In this document: positions 25,992 through 34,972 of the stretch, one piece after another
Position numbering within the stretch: the stretch's first letter is position 1
Layout of the letters: every line of letters starts with the position of its first letter
Assembly (NCBI GenBank): GCA_963851325.1
Contig: CAWKOR010000001.1
Span: 806,001-870,000, forward strand
DNA length: 64,000 nt
Direction of reading: 5' to 3'
Origin: DATGKG01 sp963851325
GTDB taxonomy: Bacteria; Desulfobacterota; Binatia; Binatales; Binataceae
Translations under genes and position numbers: made by a program
The notes under the pieces: generated by a model
What the model was told of the DNA's origin: nothing
Database searches by the model: none
Seen by the model: only the letters and a program-made list of their open reading frames with translations

Positions 25992-26926
25992 GCAGCCATG
26001 ATACATCGGCCGAGTCGCCGCGGCTGACGGTGCGGGTAGGATGCGACCTCACCTTCGAGTGTCAGGCTCCCGTCACCGCGCTGCTGATCGTTAAGCCGCG
26101 CTCGACACCGGAGCATCCGGTGGCGCAGGAGCAGCTAAGTTTTCGCGACGGTTCGCCGCACGAGGAGTTCATCGACAGCTACGGCAACGTCGTGGATCGC
26201 GTCAGCTTCGGGCCGGGCCTCAATCCGATCCGCCACGATGCGATGATCAGCGTGTCGGTCGCGCCGGATCGATCCGATCGGATGGGAAACCCGCCATCGA
26301 TTGCGGAGCTCCCGGCGAATCTGTTGCGTTACACTTTGCCGAGCCGCTACTGCGATTCGGACAAGCTGCGCGATTTCGCGTGGACCCATTTCGGCAAGAT
26401 AAACGATGGCGAGGAGCGGGTCCGCGCGATCTGCGATTGGCTGCACTCCAACATCGAATACCGCTTCGGCTCGGGCCGCCCGGACATCTCGGCGTTCGAG
26501 ATCATCGAGCGCGGCTTCGGGGTCTGCCGCGATTTCGCCCATTGCATGGTCGCGCTATGCCGAACCTTCAACGTGCCCGCTCGTTACGTCACCGGACATC
26601 TGCCCGATATCGGCCATCTCGATCCCGGGAGCCCGATGGACTTTCATGCTTACGCGGAAGTTTTCCTCGGCGATCGGTGGCACACTTTCGACGCGCGCTA
26701 CAACGTTCCGCGCATAGGGCGCATCAAGATTGCGCACGGGTTGGATGCGGTCGACTCGGCGTTCTGCACCATCTACGGTCAGACCAATCTGGTGAACTTC
26801 GAGGTGTGGGCGTACCAAATCGATCCGGGCCAGGTCAGGTTGGGAGATCCGGTCGACCTCGCAAAGCGGCTCGACGGTCGCGAGGAGATCAGATTGCCGC
26901 CACCGCCTTGCGATTCCCCTACTTAG
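25988..26926 (+). CDS. Transglutaminase-like cysteine protease family protein
   Basis: A 312-residue protein with an N-terminal beta domain (PRLTVRVGCDLTFECQ) and a transglutaminase core: Cys in RGFGVCRDFAHCMVALC, His in DFHAYAEVFLGDRWHTFDAR with the following Asp, giving the Cys-His-Asp triad. No signal peptide, so cytoplasmic. Overlaps the upstream amidotransferase by ATGA. Substrate unknown; related proteins often cluster with DUF403/DUF404 peptide-ligase genes, which are not here. Confidence 0.9.
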   Translation: MSSHDTSAESPRLTVRVGCDLTFECQAPVTALLIVKPRSTPEHPVAQEQLSFRDGSPHEEFIDSYGNVVDRVSFGPGLNPIRHDAMISVSVAPDRSDRMGNPPSIAELPANLLRYTLPSRYCDSDKLRDFAWTHFGKINDGEERVRAICDWLHSNIEYRFGSGRPDISAFEIIERGFGVCRDFAHCMVALCRTFNVPARYVTGHLPDIGHLDPGSPMDFHAYAEVFLGDRWHTFDARYNVPRIGRIKIAHGLDAVDSAFCTIYGQTNLVNFEVWAYQIDPGQVRLGDPVDLAKRLDGREEIRLPPPPCDSPT

Positions 26927-26953
26927 AATTCGGATTGATGGCCCTCCGTCAGC

Positions 26954-28243
26954 TCACCCGAGCATCGCAGGTTCGGTGCTGCCGACCGACTTCAGCCACG
27001 TCACCAACACGATCCCCGACATCATGATGACCAGGCCGCAAATCGCCACCGTGTGCTGCGGCCCGAGTGTATGGCCCATGAAACCGACCGTCAGCGCGCC
27101 CAGCGGCATCATTCCGACCGAGGCGAGTTGGTAGGTGCTCATCACGCGGCCGCGCAGATCGTCGGAAACGAACAACTGCACCAGTGTGTTGTTGCTCGCG
27201 CGAAAGTTGGTCAGCCCGGCGCCGATGAGCATCTGCATAATGAGCGAAAGCGCCAGCCATGGTGAGATTCCGAAGATAATGATCCCGGCTCCCGACGCAA
27301 ACAGGCCCACGATCAGATTGTTGCGGATGCCGCTGGAGGTAACCCGCCGCGCCAGTGTCGCCGCGCCCAACACCGATCCCAGGCCCTGAATCGCCATCAG
27401 AAAACCGTAGGCGCGAGCGCCGCCGTGCAAAACGTTTTGCGCGAAGATCGGCATCAGCACCAGGTATTGATAACCGAATCCGTTGCTCACCGCGGCCAGC
27501 GCCATCTGCCAGAAAATCGGTCGATGACGCCACACATAAGCGAGGCCCTCGCGAAGTTGCGCCAGCACGCGGGCTCCCGAAACGGCGATGGTGCGCGGCA
27601 CGATGCGCATCTGCCACAGACTCCAGATCACCGCCAGAAAACTCACCCCATTGAGAAAGAAGCAGGCGCCGATGCCGAGCCATGCGATCAGCAAACCCGC
27701 CACCGCGGGACCGAGCATCCGGGCGCCGTTGAACATCATCGAGTTCAGCGCGATCGCGTTGGCAAGGTCCTCGTAGCCGACCATCTCGACCACGAACGAT
27801 TGCCGTCCCGGCATATCGAACGATCCGACGGTGCCGTTGAATGCGGCGAGCAGGATTACATACTCGACTCTCACCACTCCGGTGAAGGTGAGCGCCGCGA
27901 GGGTGAAGGCGCTGAGCATCAGCAGGCTCTGGGTGCCCATCAACATGCGGCGCCGATCGATGCGATCGATCACCACGCCGGCGAACAATCCGACCAGCAG
28001 GATCGGAGTGAACTGCGCGAACGAGACCACCCCCAGCATCATCGAGGAGTTGGTCAGCTTCAGCACCAGCCACGCCTGCGCAGCGCTCTGCATCCAGGTG
28101 CCGGCGAGCGAAATCAGTTGCCCGAAGAAGTAGAGCCGGTAGTTGCGATGACGCAGCGCGCGAAACGCGCCCGCCCGATCCGGCGTCGCATCGGTGACTG
28201 GCTCGGGTGGCGACTGCGACGCGGCATCAGGCGGCGCGGACAT
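26954..28243 (-). CDS. MFS transporter (MFS_3/enterobactin-exporter-like group)
   Basis: 429 residues, about twelve membrane helices, with the cytoplasmic loop motif VVIDRIDRRRML between helices 2 and 3 and the FRALRHRNYRLYFFGQLIS opening typical of this exporter group. ATG 28243 starts a Pro-rich cytoplasmic leader. Its gene ends 27 bases from the convergent transglutaminase gene. Probably exports a small molecule; substrate not predictable. Confidence 0.9.
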   Translation of the reverse strand: MSAPPDAASQSPPEPVTDATPDRAGAFRALRHRNYRLYFFGQLISLAGTWMQSAAQAWLVLKLTNSSMMLGVVSFAQFTPILLVGLFAGVVIDRIDRRRMLMGTQSLLMLSAFTLAALTFTGVVRVEYVILLAAFNGTVGSFDMPGRQSFVVEMVGYEDLANAIALNSMMFNGARMLGPAVAGLLIAWLGIGACFFLNGVSFLAVIWSLWQMRIVPRTIAVSGARVLAQLREGLAYVWRHRPIFWQMALAAVSNGFGYQYLVLMPIFAQNVLHGGARAYGFLMAIQGLGSVLGAATLARRVTSSGIRNNLIVGLFASGAGIIIFGISPWLALSLIMQMLIGAGLTNFRASNNTLVQLFVSDDLRGRVMSTYQLASVGMMPLGALTVGFMGHTLGPQHTVAICGLVIMMSGIVLVTWLKSVGSTEPAMLG

Positions 28244-28468
28244 CGATGCCTCGCGGGAGGGAGTTATCGCGGATTACGAATACCAATTACTTGAGGTTCC
28301 AATCTTACGCGGCAGACCTATGGTAGTAATCGAAAAACCCGCTGTTGAAAACCTCGGGCGCTGCGGGGAGCTGACATTGGAAGTATCGCTTTAAGTACCA
28401 GGCGGACGCATCTCAGCGGCCACCATCTCATTGCGTCCTTTTTCGCTATAGAATAGCCAATTAGTCGC

Positions 28469-31342
28469 ATGGCATCGCTCAGCCCGTTTCGTGAAAAACT
28501 CATTATGTCGGTCGAAGGTGAAGTCCGCTTCGACCGCGGCACTATCGCCATCTATTCGCACGACGCCTCGAACTACCGCCAGGTCCCTATCGGCGTGGTG
28601 ATGCCTCGTCATGAGGAGGACGTCATCGCGACGGTAACCCTCGCGCGCGAGAACAACGTCCCTATCCTGGCGCGAGGCGGCGGCACCGCGCTTGGCGGCC
28701 AAGCGACCAGCGCGGCCCTGGTGCTTGATTTTTCGAAGTTTATGAACCGAATCATGTCGGTTGATCCCGACAAGAAATCGGCGACCGTGCAGCCCGGCGT
28801 GATCCAGACCGCGCTAAATGCCGAACTTGCTCCCCACGGTTTGTTCTTCGCGCCCGATCCCTCAACTAAGGATCGATGCACCATCGGCGGGATGATCGGC
28901 AACAACTCGTGTGGCGCGCATTCGGCCGCCTACGGCAAGACCGTCGACAATCTCGAATCGATGGACGTGCTGCTCTACGACGGCACCCATCTGATCGTCG
29001 GCTCAACCCTCGAGGCGGATTTGAAGTACGTCGCCAGCCGCGGCGGCGCGCGCGGTGCGCTCTATTCGAAGTTGCGCGATCTTCGCGATCGCTACGCGCC
29101 CGATGTGCGCAGTGGATTTCCTCGCCTCCCGCGCCGCGTGTCCGGCTATAACCTCGATCAACTCTTGCCCGAGAATGAATTCCACGTCGCGCGCGCGATG
29201 GTGGGATCCGAGGGTACCCTCGGCATCACGCTGTCGGCGACGGTGCGCGCGGTGCCCAAGCCGAAGAAAACCGCGATCGTGGTACTCGGCTTCCCGGATG
29301 TGTTTCTGGCCGCAGACCAGATGTGGTGGATGCTGCCGCATCGGCCCCTGGCGCTGGAGGGCTTCGACGACAAGCTTCCCGAACTCGCGCGCCGCAAAGG
29401 ACTTGCTTCGGTGAAGCTGCTGCCCGAAGGCCGCGCCTTTCTCCTCGCGGAATTCGGCGGTGAATCGGTCGAGGAAGCGCGCGAACGAGCTGAGAAGATG
29501 ATCGCGCAAGCGCGCCGCACCCGTGATTGCACCGGCGTCGCATGCATCGAGGATCCAGCAGACCAGTTGGCCGTATGGCGCCTGCGCGAATCGGGCCTCG
29601 GCTCGGGCGCGTACTTTCCCGGCTCGCCGCGGACCTGGCCCGGCGCGGAGGACCTGGCGGTGCCGCCGGCGAAGCTGGGCGCCTTCCTGCGCCGCTTCGC
29701 GGCGATTCTGGCGCAGCACAATCTGCAGGTCGGCACATACTACGGCCACTTCGGCGAGGGCTGCGTTCACTCGCGCATCAATTTCGATCTCGCGAGTTCC
29801 AAGGGAATCGCCGAGTTCAGATTCACCATGGAGGAGCTGGCGGCGGCGGTCGCCGAATTCGGCGGATCGCTTTCCGGCGAGCATGGCGATGGACTGGCGC
29901 GTTCCGAACTGTTGCCGAAGATTTTCAACCCGCGGCTGATCGAAGCATTTCACGAGTTCAAGCAGGTTTTCGATCCGCGCAACATGCTCAACCCGGGCAA
30001 CCTGGTCGATCCGTTTCCGCTCGATTCGCATCTGAAGCAGGGACCGGCATATCGTCCGCGCCCGCTGGAGACCCACTTCGATTTCTCCGCCGACGAGGGA
30101 CTCGCGGGCGCGGTGCTCAAATGCGTCGGGATCGGCAAATGCCGCAAGACCGACGCGGGCACCATGTGTCCGTCGTACATGGCGACTCGCGACGAGATGC
30201 ATTCGACGCGCGGGCGCGCACGCATCCTGTTCGAGGCGCTAGCTGGCAACACGCTGAAAACTTTCACCGATGCCTCGGTGCATAAGGCGCTCGACCTTTG
30301 CATGTCGTGCAAAAGTTGCAAGACCGAATGCCCTTCGTCAGTCGACATGGCGACCTACAAGGCTGAGTTCCTCGCGCACTACTACAAAGAGAATACGCGC
30401 CCACGCTCGGCGAGCATGTTTGGCAACATTCACGAACTGGCGCGGCGAGCGTCGCGAACCCCGCATCTTGCCAATGCGATCGCCAACACTCCCCTGCTCT
30501 CCCGGCTCGGCAAGCGGCTGTATGGCGTGCATCCTCAGCGTGCGATACCGCGGCTCGCCTCGCGCACCTTTCGCGCATGGTTCGAGCGTCATCACGGATC
30601 GACCGACCAGACCCAGCGCGAGGTCGTGTTGTTCCCCGATACCTTCACCAATTACTTCGAGCCGGAAGTTGCGATCGCCGCGACCGAAGTGCTGGAGCGG
30701 GCCAACTTCAGAGTGGTGATTCCGAAAGACGATCTCTGTTGCGGGCGTCCGCTCTACGACCAGGGACTCCTGGACCGCGCCAAGCAGCGCCTGCAGGAAG
30801 CGATGGACGCGCTATGGCTGATGGTCGAGCGCGGCGCCTATGTGATCGGGCTTGAACCGAGTTGCATCCTCACCTTCCGCGACGAACTGCCCGCGCTGTT
30901 TCCCGACAACCATCGCGCGCAGACGCTGCGCGATCGGTCGTTGTTGCTCGACGAATTCCTGATGCGCGAGGTTCCCGGTTTCATGCCGCCGCAGCCCAAG
31001 CCGCTGAAGGCCAAAGCGTTGCTGCAGGGACATTGCCATCAGAAGGCGATTGCGGGCCTCGACGCCGAAACCGCGATCCTGTCGCACATCCACGGACTCG
31101 ACCTCGAGGTCCTCGACGCTGGATGCTGCGGGATGGCGGGGCCGTTCGGCTACGAGGACTCGCATTTTGCGGTGTCGAAGGCCTGCGCCGATCGCGTGCT
31201 GATTCCGGCTATCAACGCAAGCGATAAGGAGACCCTCGTGATTTCGGATGGCTTTTCGTGCCGCTCGCAAATCCGCCAGTTCTGTCCCGATCGGCATCCG
31301 ATGCATCTTGCGCAGGTCCTGAACCTCGCCGCGCAAAGATGA
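28469..31342 (+). CDS. FAD-linked oxidase fused to 4Fe-4S and CCG domains (D-2-hydroxyacid dehydrogenase type)
   Basis: A 957-residue three-part protein. FAD-binding PCMH domain (about 40-270; ILARGGGTALGGQ, GGMIGNNSCGAHS, GSEGTLGI), FAD oxidase C-terminal domain (270-530; SGEHGDGLARSELLP), a ferredoxin-like section with CVGIGKC and CMSCKSCKTECP (about 545-640), and two CCG domains (DLCCGRPL, AGCCGMAG). This is the architecture of D-lactate or D-2-hydroxyglutarate dehydrogenases of the YdiJ type, feeding electrons to quinone or a carrier. The start at 28469 keeps the usual GEVRFD lead-in. The stop overlaps a small downstream reading by ATGA. Confidence 0.92.
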   Translation: MASLSPFREKLIMSVEGEVRFDRGTIAIYSHDASNYRQVPIGVVMPRHEEDVIATVTLARENNVPILARGGGTALGGQATSAALVLDFSKFMNRIMSVDPDKKSATVQPGVIQTALNAELAPHGLFFAPDPSTKDRCTIGGMIGNNSCGAHSAAYGKTVDNLESMDVLLYDGTHLIVGSTLEADLKYVASRGGARGALYSKLRDLRDRYAPDVRSGFPRLPRRVSGYNLDQLLPENEFHVARAMVGSEGTLGITLSATVRAVPKPKKTAIVVLGFPDVFLAADQMWWMLPHRPLALEGFDDKLPELARRKGLASVKLLPEGRAFLLAEFGGESVEEARERAEKMIAQARRTRDCTGVACIEDPADQLAVWRLRESGLGSGAYFPGSPRTWPGAEDLAVPPAKLGAFLRRFAAILAQHNLQVGTYYGHFGEGCVHSRINFDLASSKGIAEFRFTMEELAAAVAEFGGSLSGEHGDGLARSELLPKIFNPRLIEAFHEFKQVFDPRNMLNPGNLVDPFPLDSHLKQGPAYRPRPLETHFDFSADEGLAGAVLKCVGIGKCRKTDAGTMCPSYMATRDEMHSTRGRARILFEALAGNTLKTFTDASVHKALDLCMSCKSCKTECPSSVDMATYKAEFLAHYYKENTRPRSASMFGNIHELARRASRTPHLANAIANTPLLSRLGKRLYGVHPQRAIPRLASRTFRAWFERHHGSTDQTQREVVLFPDTFTNYFEPEVAIAATEVLERANFRVVIPKDDLCCGRPLYDQGLLDRAKQRLQEAMDALWLMVERGAYVIGLEPSCILTFRDELPALFPDNHRAQTLRDRSLLLDEFLMREVPGFMPPQPKPLKAKALLQGHCHQKAIAGLDAETAILSHIHGLDLEVLDAGCCGMAGPFGYEDSHFAVSKACADRVLIPAINASDKETLVISDGFSCRSQIRQFCPDRHPMHLAQVLNLAAQR

Positions 31343-31613
31343 GCCCAGAGCATCGCGTTGAAGGACGTCGATCAAAACGTCGCACCACGATTCGAAAGAT
31401 TCTGCGTGAACGTCAGGCGGCAGTTCGAAAGATCCTGCACGAGGAAGGGGATCCAATCGGCGTATTTCCGACCACCGCCGAGGAATATAACTCGGACCTC
31501 GAGAGGTCTACAAAGGCGGTGTGCGGAGATCAGCAGTCCGGCCGACTGGTCGTGGTTTTCGAAACCTCATCGAGAAATTTCGTGATCGGCTCGAAACTTC
31601 CCAGTACCGTTGA
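31339..31613 (+). pseudogene. Small conserved-looking gene with DPIGV motif, possibly frameshifted
   Basis: Starts at ATG 31339, overlapping the oxidase stop by ATGA, which suggests coupling. It reads RTTIRKILRERQ, then VRKILHEEGDPIGVFPTTAEEYNSDLE, recalling a family of about 100-residue proteins with a 'DPIGV...DEYDSY' signature. After about 31503 the frame runs antisense through the HAD gene; a two-base shift near 31504 gives VYKGGVRRSAV and a stop at 31611. Either the gene is broken or the sequence has an error. Function unknown. Confidence 0.35.
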
Positions 31614-32243
31614 AGCGCCGGCCCTTCGCAATTGCTCGGCGCCATCGCCGCTGGCTATTCCGATGAAGCCCCAACCTAAATTTCGCGCTGCTCTGATGTC
31701 CCAGACGCCGTCCCCCACATACGTGACAGCGGAGAATTGGCACCCGTGCTTCGCGCCTGCCTTGCGAGCGGCGCTCAGCATGATCGCCTCACGAGAGGGC
31801 GCATCATCGCAGCCCGCCATCGAGATGGAACCATCGAAGAGCCCCGCCTTGCGGAGTATAAATTCCGCAGATGCGAAAAAGCACCCGGTTGCTATGGCGG
31901 CGCAAAAGTCTGACCTCGATCCGATTGCCGCCAGCACATCGGCGGCACCGGGCATCGCGCGGATGCACTCCACGTTCGCCAGCAGCGCGGCGTCGAGAGA
32001 CGCAACGAGCCGGCGTTTGAGCAAATCAATTTCCGGAGCCATCATGTCGCGCCCGAACGCGGCCTTACAATGCTGCGAGGCAATTCCGAGATCCGTGTAG
32101 TGCTCGACTTCATCAAGCCACTGCGAATGATTCGGCGGCAGACGAAGAACTTCTCGCGCGGCTTGCCAGAAACACTCGGCCCCCATCGCGTTCGTGTCCG
32201 TCAATGTTCCATCAACGTCGAACACTACCAGATGCATTCTCAA
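31530..32243 (-). CDS. HAD-superfamily phosphatase
   Basis: A 237-residue hydrolase with the nucleophile motif VVFDVDGTLTDTN, motif II Thr in CAAIATGCF, and the acidic motif VTYVGDGVWDIRAARN. A helical cap lies between residues 15 and 90. Substrate unknown (phosphoglycolate or sugar phosphate phosphatase group). The second ATG at 32237 is equally likely. It lies convergent to the large oxidase gene. Confidence 0.9.
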   Translation of the reverse strand: MRMHLVVFDVDGTLTDTNAMGAECFWQAAREVLRLPPNHSQWLDEVEHYTDLGIASQHCKAAFGRDMMAPEIDLLKRRLVASLDAALLANVECIRAMPGAADVLAAIGSRSDFCAAIATGCFFASAEFILRKAGLFDGSISMAGCDDAPSREAIMLSAARKAGAKHGCQFSAVTYVGDGVWDIRAARNLGWGFIGIASGDGAEQLRRAGASTVLGSFEPITKFLDEVSKTTTSRPDC

Positions 32244-32287
32244 CCCCCGGGACCGCCGCTCGCGCGTTTCCGCCCCTCCTCAATCAA

Positions 32288-33112
32288 CTATGCCTTCTTC
32301 TTCGCGAAGGGACGGTCGCGCGCGCTCAGCGCTTCCTTCAAACCTTTCTCACGGCTGTTCTTCATCCACTCTTTAACCGTGTCGGTCTGATGCGCGATGA
32401 CGTCGATGTCCGCCGACGATTGTTCGGCGGCGCGGATGCCGAGGATATCGTAGTAGCGATTGACGGCCGCCTTGTGCAGCGTCAGCAGCTCCGCAGGCAC
32501 CATCGCAACTCGGCGGCAGTAGGCGAGCGTTTCCTCCTCGAGCTTGTCCTTCGGATAGACGCGGTTGATGAGATGCCACTCGAGCGCCTCTTTCGCCGAC
32601 ATGTAATCGCCGGTGAAGAAGTACTCCTTGGTCTTGCGCGGACCCATCAGCACCGGCCACATCGAAAGCGTCGGCAAAATCCCCAGCGAGCGTCCGGCAG
32701 GATGGCCGAATTGCGCGTCCTCGCTCGCGAACACGATGTCGCAATGACCGATCAGCTCGGTGCCGCCGGCCAGGCAGAATCCATGCACTTGCGCGATGGT
32801 CGGCTTGTTGATCGACCACAGCCGCTGCCATCGCTCGATGGTCTTGTGCAATCCGTAGCGATCGCTGGTGACGGTGAACTTCGAGCCCGGATGCTGAGTG
32901 CCCTGCAGATCGTAGCCGGCCGAAAACGCGCGCCCCGCACCGCGAATGATCAACACGCTCGCATCGGGATCGCTTTCGTACTCGCTCATCACGCTTTCGA
33001 ATTCCGACAGCAGCTTCTGCGAAAGCGCGTTGAGCTTCTCGGGGCGATTGAGGGTAAGGCGGACGATTTTGTCCTCGACCTTTTCATAGGTGATAGTTTC
33101 GTAATTCGCCAT
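32288..33112 (-). CDS. Enoyl-CoA hydratase/isomerase family protein
   Basis: 274-residue crotonase-fold protein. Oxyanion-hole segments are FSAGYDLQGT (near residue 65) and VHGFCLAGGTELIGHCD (near 110); the ASEDAQFGHPAGRSLGI stretch follows. The catalytic pair of classical hydratases (two Glu) is not obvious: the first position lies in GGTELIG and the second in HPAGRSLG where Gly/Arg replaces Glu, so it may be another crotonase activity. Follows the alpha/beta hydrolase gene with a 30-base gap on the same strand. Confidence 0.92.
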   Translation of the reverse strand: MANYETITYEKVEDKIVRLTLNRPEKLNALSQKLLSEFESVMSEYESDPDASVLIIRGAGRAFSAGYDLQGTQHPGSKFTVTSDRYGLHKTIERWQRLWSINKPTIAQVHGFCLAGGTELIGHCDIVFASEDAQFGHPAGRSLGILPTLSMWPVLMGPRKTKEYFFTGDYMSAKEALEWHLINRVYPKDKLEEETLAYCRRVAMVPAELLTLHKAAVNRYYDILGIRAAEQSSADIDVIAHQTDTVKEWMKNSREKGLKEALSARDRPFAKKKA

Positions 33113-33142
33113 TTTGTTTACTCCGCCAAAGTGCTTCGAGGG

Positions 33143-33973
33143 TTACTTCACTGATGCGATGAAATCGCCCGGGATGCCGACCGATTCCTCGGGCGCCTCC
33201 CAAAAGAACATGTGCCCGATGCCCTTCAGGATGTGCACTTTCGAGCCGGGAATTCTCTGGTGCAGGATCTCAGCGTTCGCATGCGGCAGCAGGCGGTCGT
33301 CATCTCCATGAAAAATCAAGGTGGGCATTTTGATTTGGCCGAGCTGATCCCATGGATCCCATCCCTGGATGGCCTCGAACTGCCGCGTGTAGGTCGCAAG
33401 CGGCGTGATCGGATACTTGCCCATGTCGGCAATCTGTTGATCGATGAAGGCCTGCCCGCGCCTGGAGTTGAGAAACGCCGTGCCGCATGCGACGGAAAAT
33501 GCGGTGCGCGCCTGCTCTTCCGGCGACTTGCTGGGATCGGGCATCAGCTTCGCAACGTTGGCCGGATCGTTGGGTGCGGCGTTTTTCAGCCCGGGCGCGG
33601 TGCATCCTAGCACCAGGCCGCGCACCCGCGCAGAGTGCTTGAGGGCGAACTCCTGCGCGATCATGCCGCCCATCGAGATTCCGTAGATGTGCGCGCGATC
33701 GATCTTCGCATGGTCGAGCACCGCCGCGACATCATTCGCCATATCGGCCATCGTCCACGGCGCGTCGGGCTTGTCGCTCTCGCCGGTGCCGCGATTGTCG
33801 ATGAGAATAGCTTTGAATCGTTTCTCGATGAGATCGAGGAACGGGTCGCCCCATCCGCGGCTGGAGCCGCTGAAGCCCATTATCAGCGCCACCGGATCGC
33901 CGCTGCCGCGAATCTCGTAGCGGAGCTTCAGTCCATCTTTGGTTTGCGCAAAGTCTCTGGTCGCCATCGGCAC
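33143..33973 (-). CDS. Alpha/beta hydrolase
   Basis: 276 residues, with LIMGFSGSSRGW oxyanion region, nucleophile elbow YGISMGGMIAQE, the acid in FHGDDDRLLPH and the His in GIGHMFFWE near the C-terminus. A full triad is present and the protein is of normal length for the family. Upstream neighbour on the same strand of the enoyl-CoA hydratase gene. Substrate unknown. Confidence 0.92.
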   Translation of the reverse strand: MPMATRDFAQTKDGLKLRYEIRGSGDPVALIMGFSGSSRGWGDPFLDLIEKRFKAILIDNRGTGESDKPDAPWTMADMANDVAAVLDHAKIDRAHIYGISMGGMIAQEFALKHSARVRGLVLGCTAPGLKNAAPNDPANVAKLMPDPSKSPEEQARTAFSVACGTAFLNSRRGQAFIDQQIADMGKYPITPLATYTRQFEAIQGWDPWDQLGQIKMPTLIFHGDDDRLLPHANAEILHQRIPGSKVHILKGIGHMFFWEAPEESVGIPGDFIASVK

Positions 33974-34054
33974 TCCATGAAAGATCCAATTTTGATTCGC
34001 GCTGAGAATAACACGATCGCGGAAAATCGGTAGCGCCGGTGTCGAAGGAACCTG

Positions 34055-34873
34055 TCAGCGCTTGAGCGTTCGATCGAGAAATTCCATGGTAACCTTCCAC
34101 GCGTCTTCCGCCGCTCTCCGATTGTAGAAGATCATCGGACGCCGGAAGTTAAACCCGTGCTCGATCCCCGGATAGAGGTGCATCTCGTGCGGCCGGCCCG
34201 CGCGGGTCAACGCCGCGTCCAGTTCCCTGGCCTCCGAGACTGGAATTATCGAATCGGCTTCACCGTGAATGATCAGGGTCGGCGGCATCGTGCTTGCGCG
34301 GTCGCGAAGAGCCGGCAGCAGCCCGCCGTAGTATTCGACAATCGCCGCGACCTGATTGGGGTATCGTACTCCGACTCCAACGGCGAGGTACGCGCCTTGC
34401 GAAAAACCCATCACCGCAATTCGGTGCGGATCGATCCCGGGAGCCTGACCGAGCGCCTCGATTCCTGAATCGATCGCTTCGACCCAGGCTCCGAAATTTC
34501 CTATCGCATCGGTGGTGGAATCCGAGTTGTCGATGGCGTCGAAGTACTCGATGAACTCGGCATAGTAGCCGCGATCGGCGAGCGCCGCGCACATCGTCTG
34601 GAACTCATCGTCGGCGGAACCGCGAAATCCCGCACCGTGCAGCAGGATGACCGCAGGATGGCGCGCATCACCAGTCGGAGCGCAGTGGAATTCACCGATG
34701 GACTTTCCCTTGAAGCTGAAACCACCCTCCACCGATCTCGCGATCGGGCTGCGTGACGAAAACCATGCAATGATCCCGAGGGCGACGAGAAGAAGCGCCC
34801 CGCCAATTCGCAACCGCGGGGTCAGAAATCTCCGGCGCTGGGGCGACGGCGGCTGTCGTTCCGGATGAGTCAT
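34055..34873 (-). CDS. Membrane-anchored dienelactone-hydrolase-like protein
   Basis: 272 residues. A basic N-terminus and one membrane helix (about 23-42) place the rest in the periplasm. The hydrolase part has ILLHGAGFRGS, the nucleophile elbow VMGFSQGAYLAVG, the acid in IIHGEADSIIPVS and the His in GIEHGFNF, a pattern shared with dienelactone hydrolases and related esterases. Substrate unknown. Confidence 0.88.
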   Translation of the reverse strand: MTHPERQPPSPQRRRFLTPRLRIGGALLLVALGIIAWFSSRSPIARSVEGGFSFKGKSIGEFHCAPTGDARHPAVILLHGAGFRGSADDEFQTMCAALADRGYYAEFIEYFDAIDNSDSTTDAIGNFGAWVEAIDSGIEALGQAPGIDPHRIAVMGFSQGAYLAVGVGVRYPNQVAAIVEYYGGLLPALRDRASTMPPTLIIHGEADSIIPVSEARELDAALTRAGRPHEMHLYPGIEHGFNFRRPMIFYNRRAAEDAWKVTMEFLDRTLKR

Positions 34874-34905
34874 CCTGATATCGAAGCATCGCTAAGTCAG
34901 CGCAC

Positions 34906-34942
34906 AAAAAAAACCTCTCCCCCGCGAGGCACGGGGGAGAGG
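34906..34942 (-). terminator. Intrinsic terminator downstream of the P450 gene
   Basis: On the minus strand, CCTCTCCCCCG-type stem (34932-34942 with 34914-34924) is followed by eight T residues (complement of 34906-34913). Confidence 0.93.
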
Positions 34943-34972
34943 AAAAAACGAGGAGGGAGAACGAAGCCTATA

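Noticed and set aside
29003..30202. 399-codon minus-strand reading inside the FAD oxidase
   Set aside because: Shadow of the oxidase; its residue pattern (RHR, AGA repeats) is a frame artefact.
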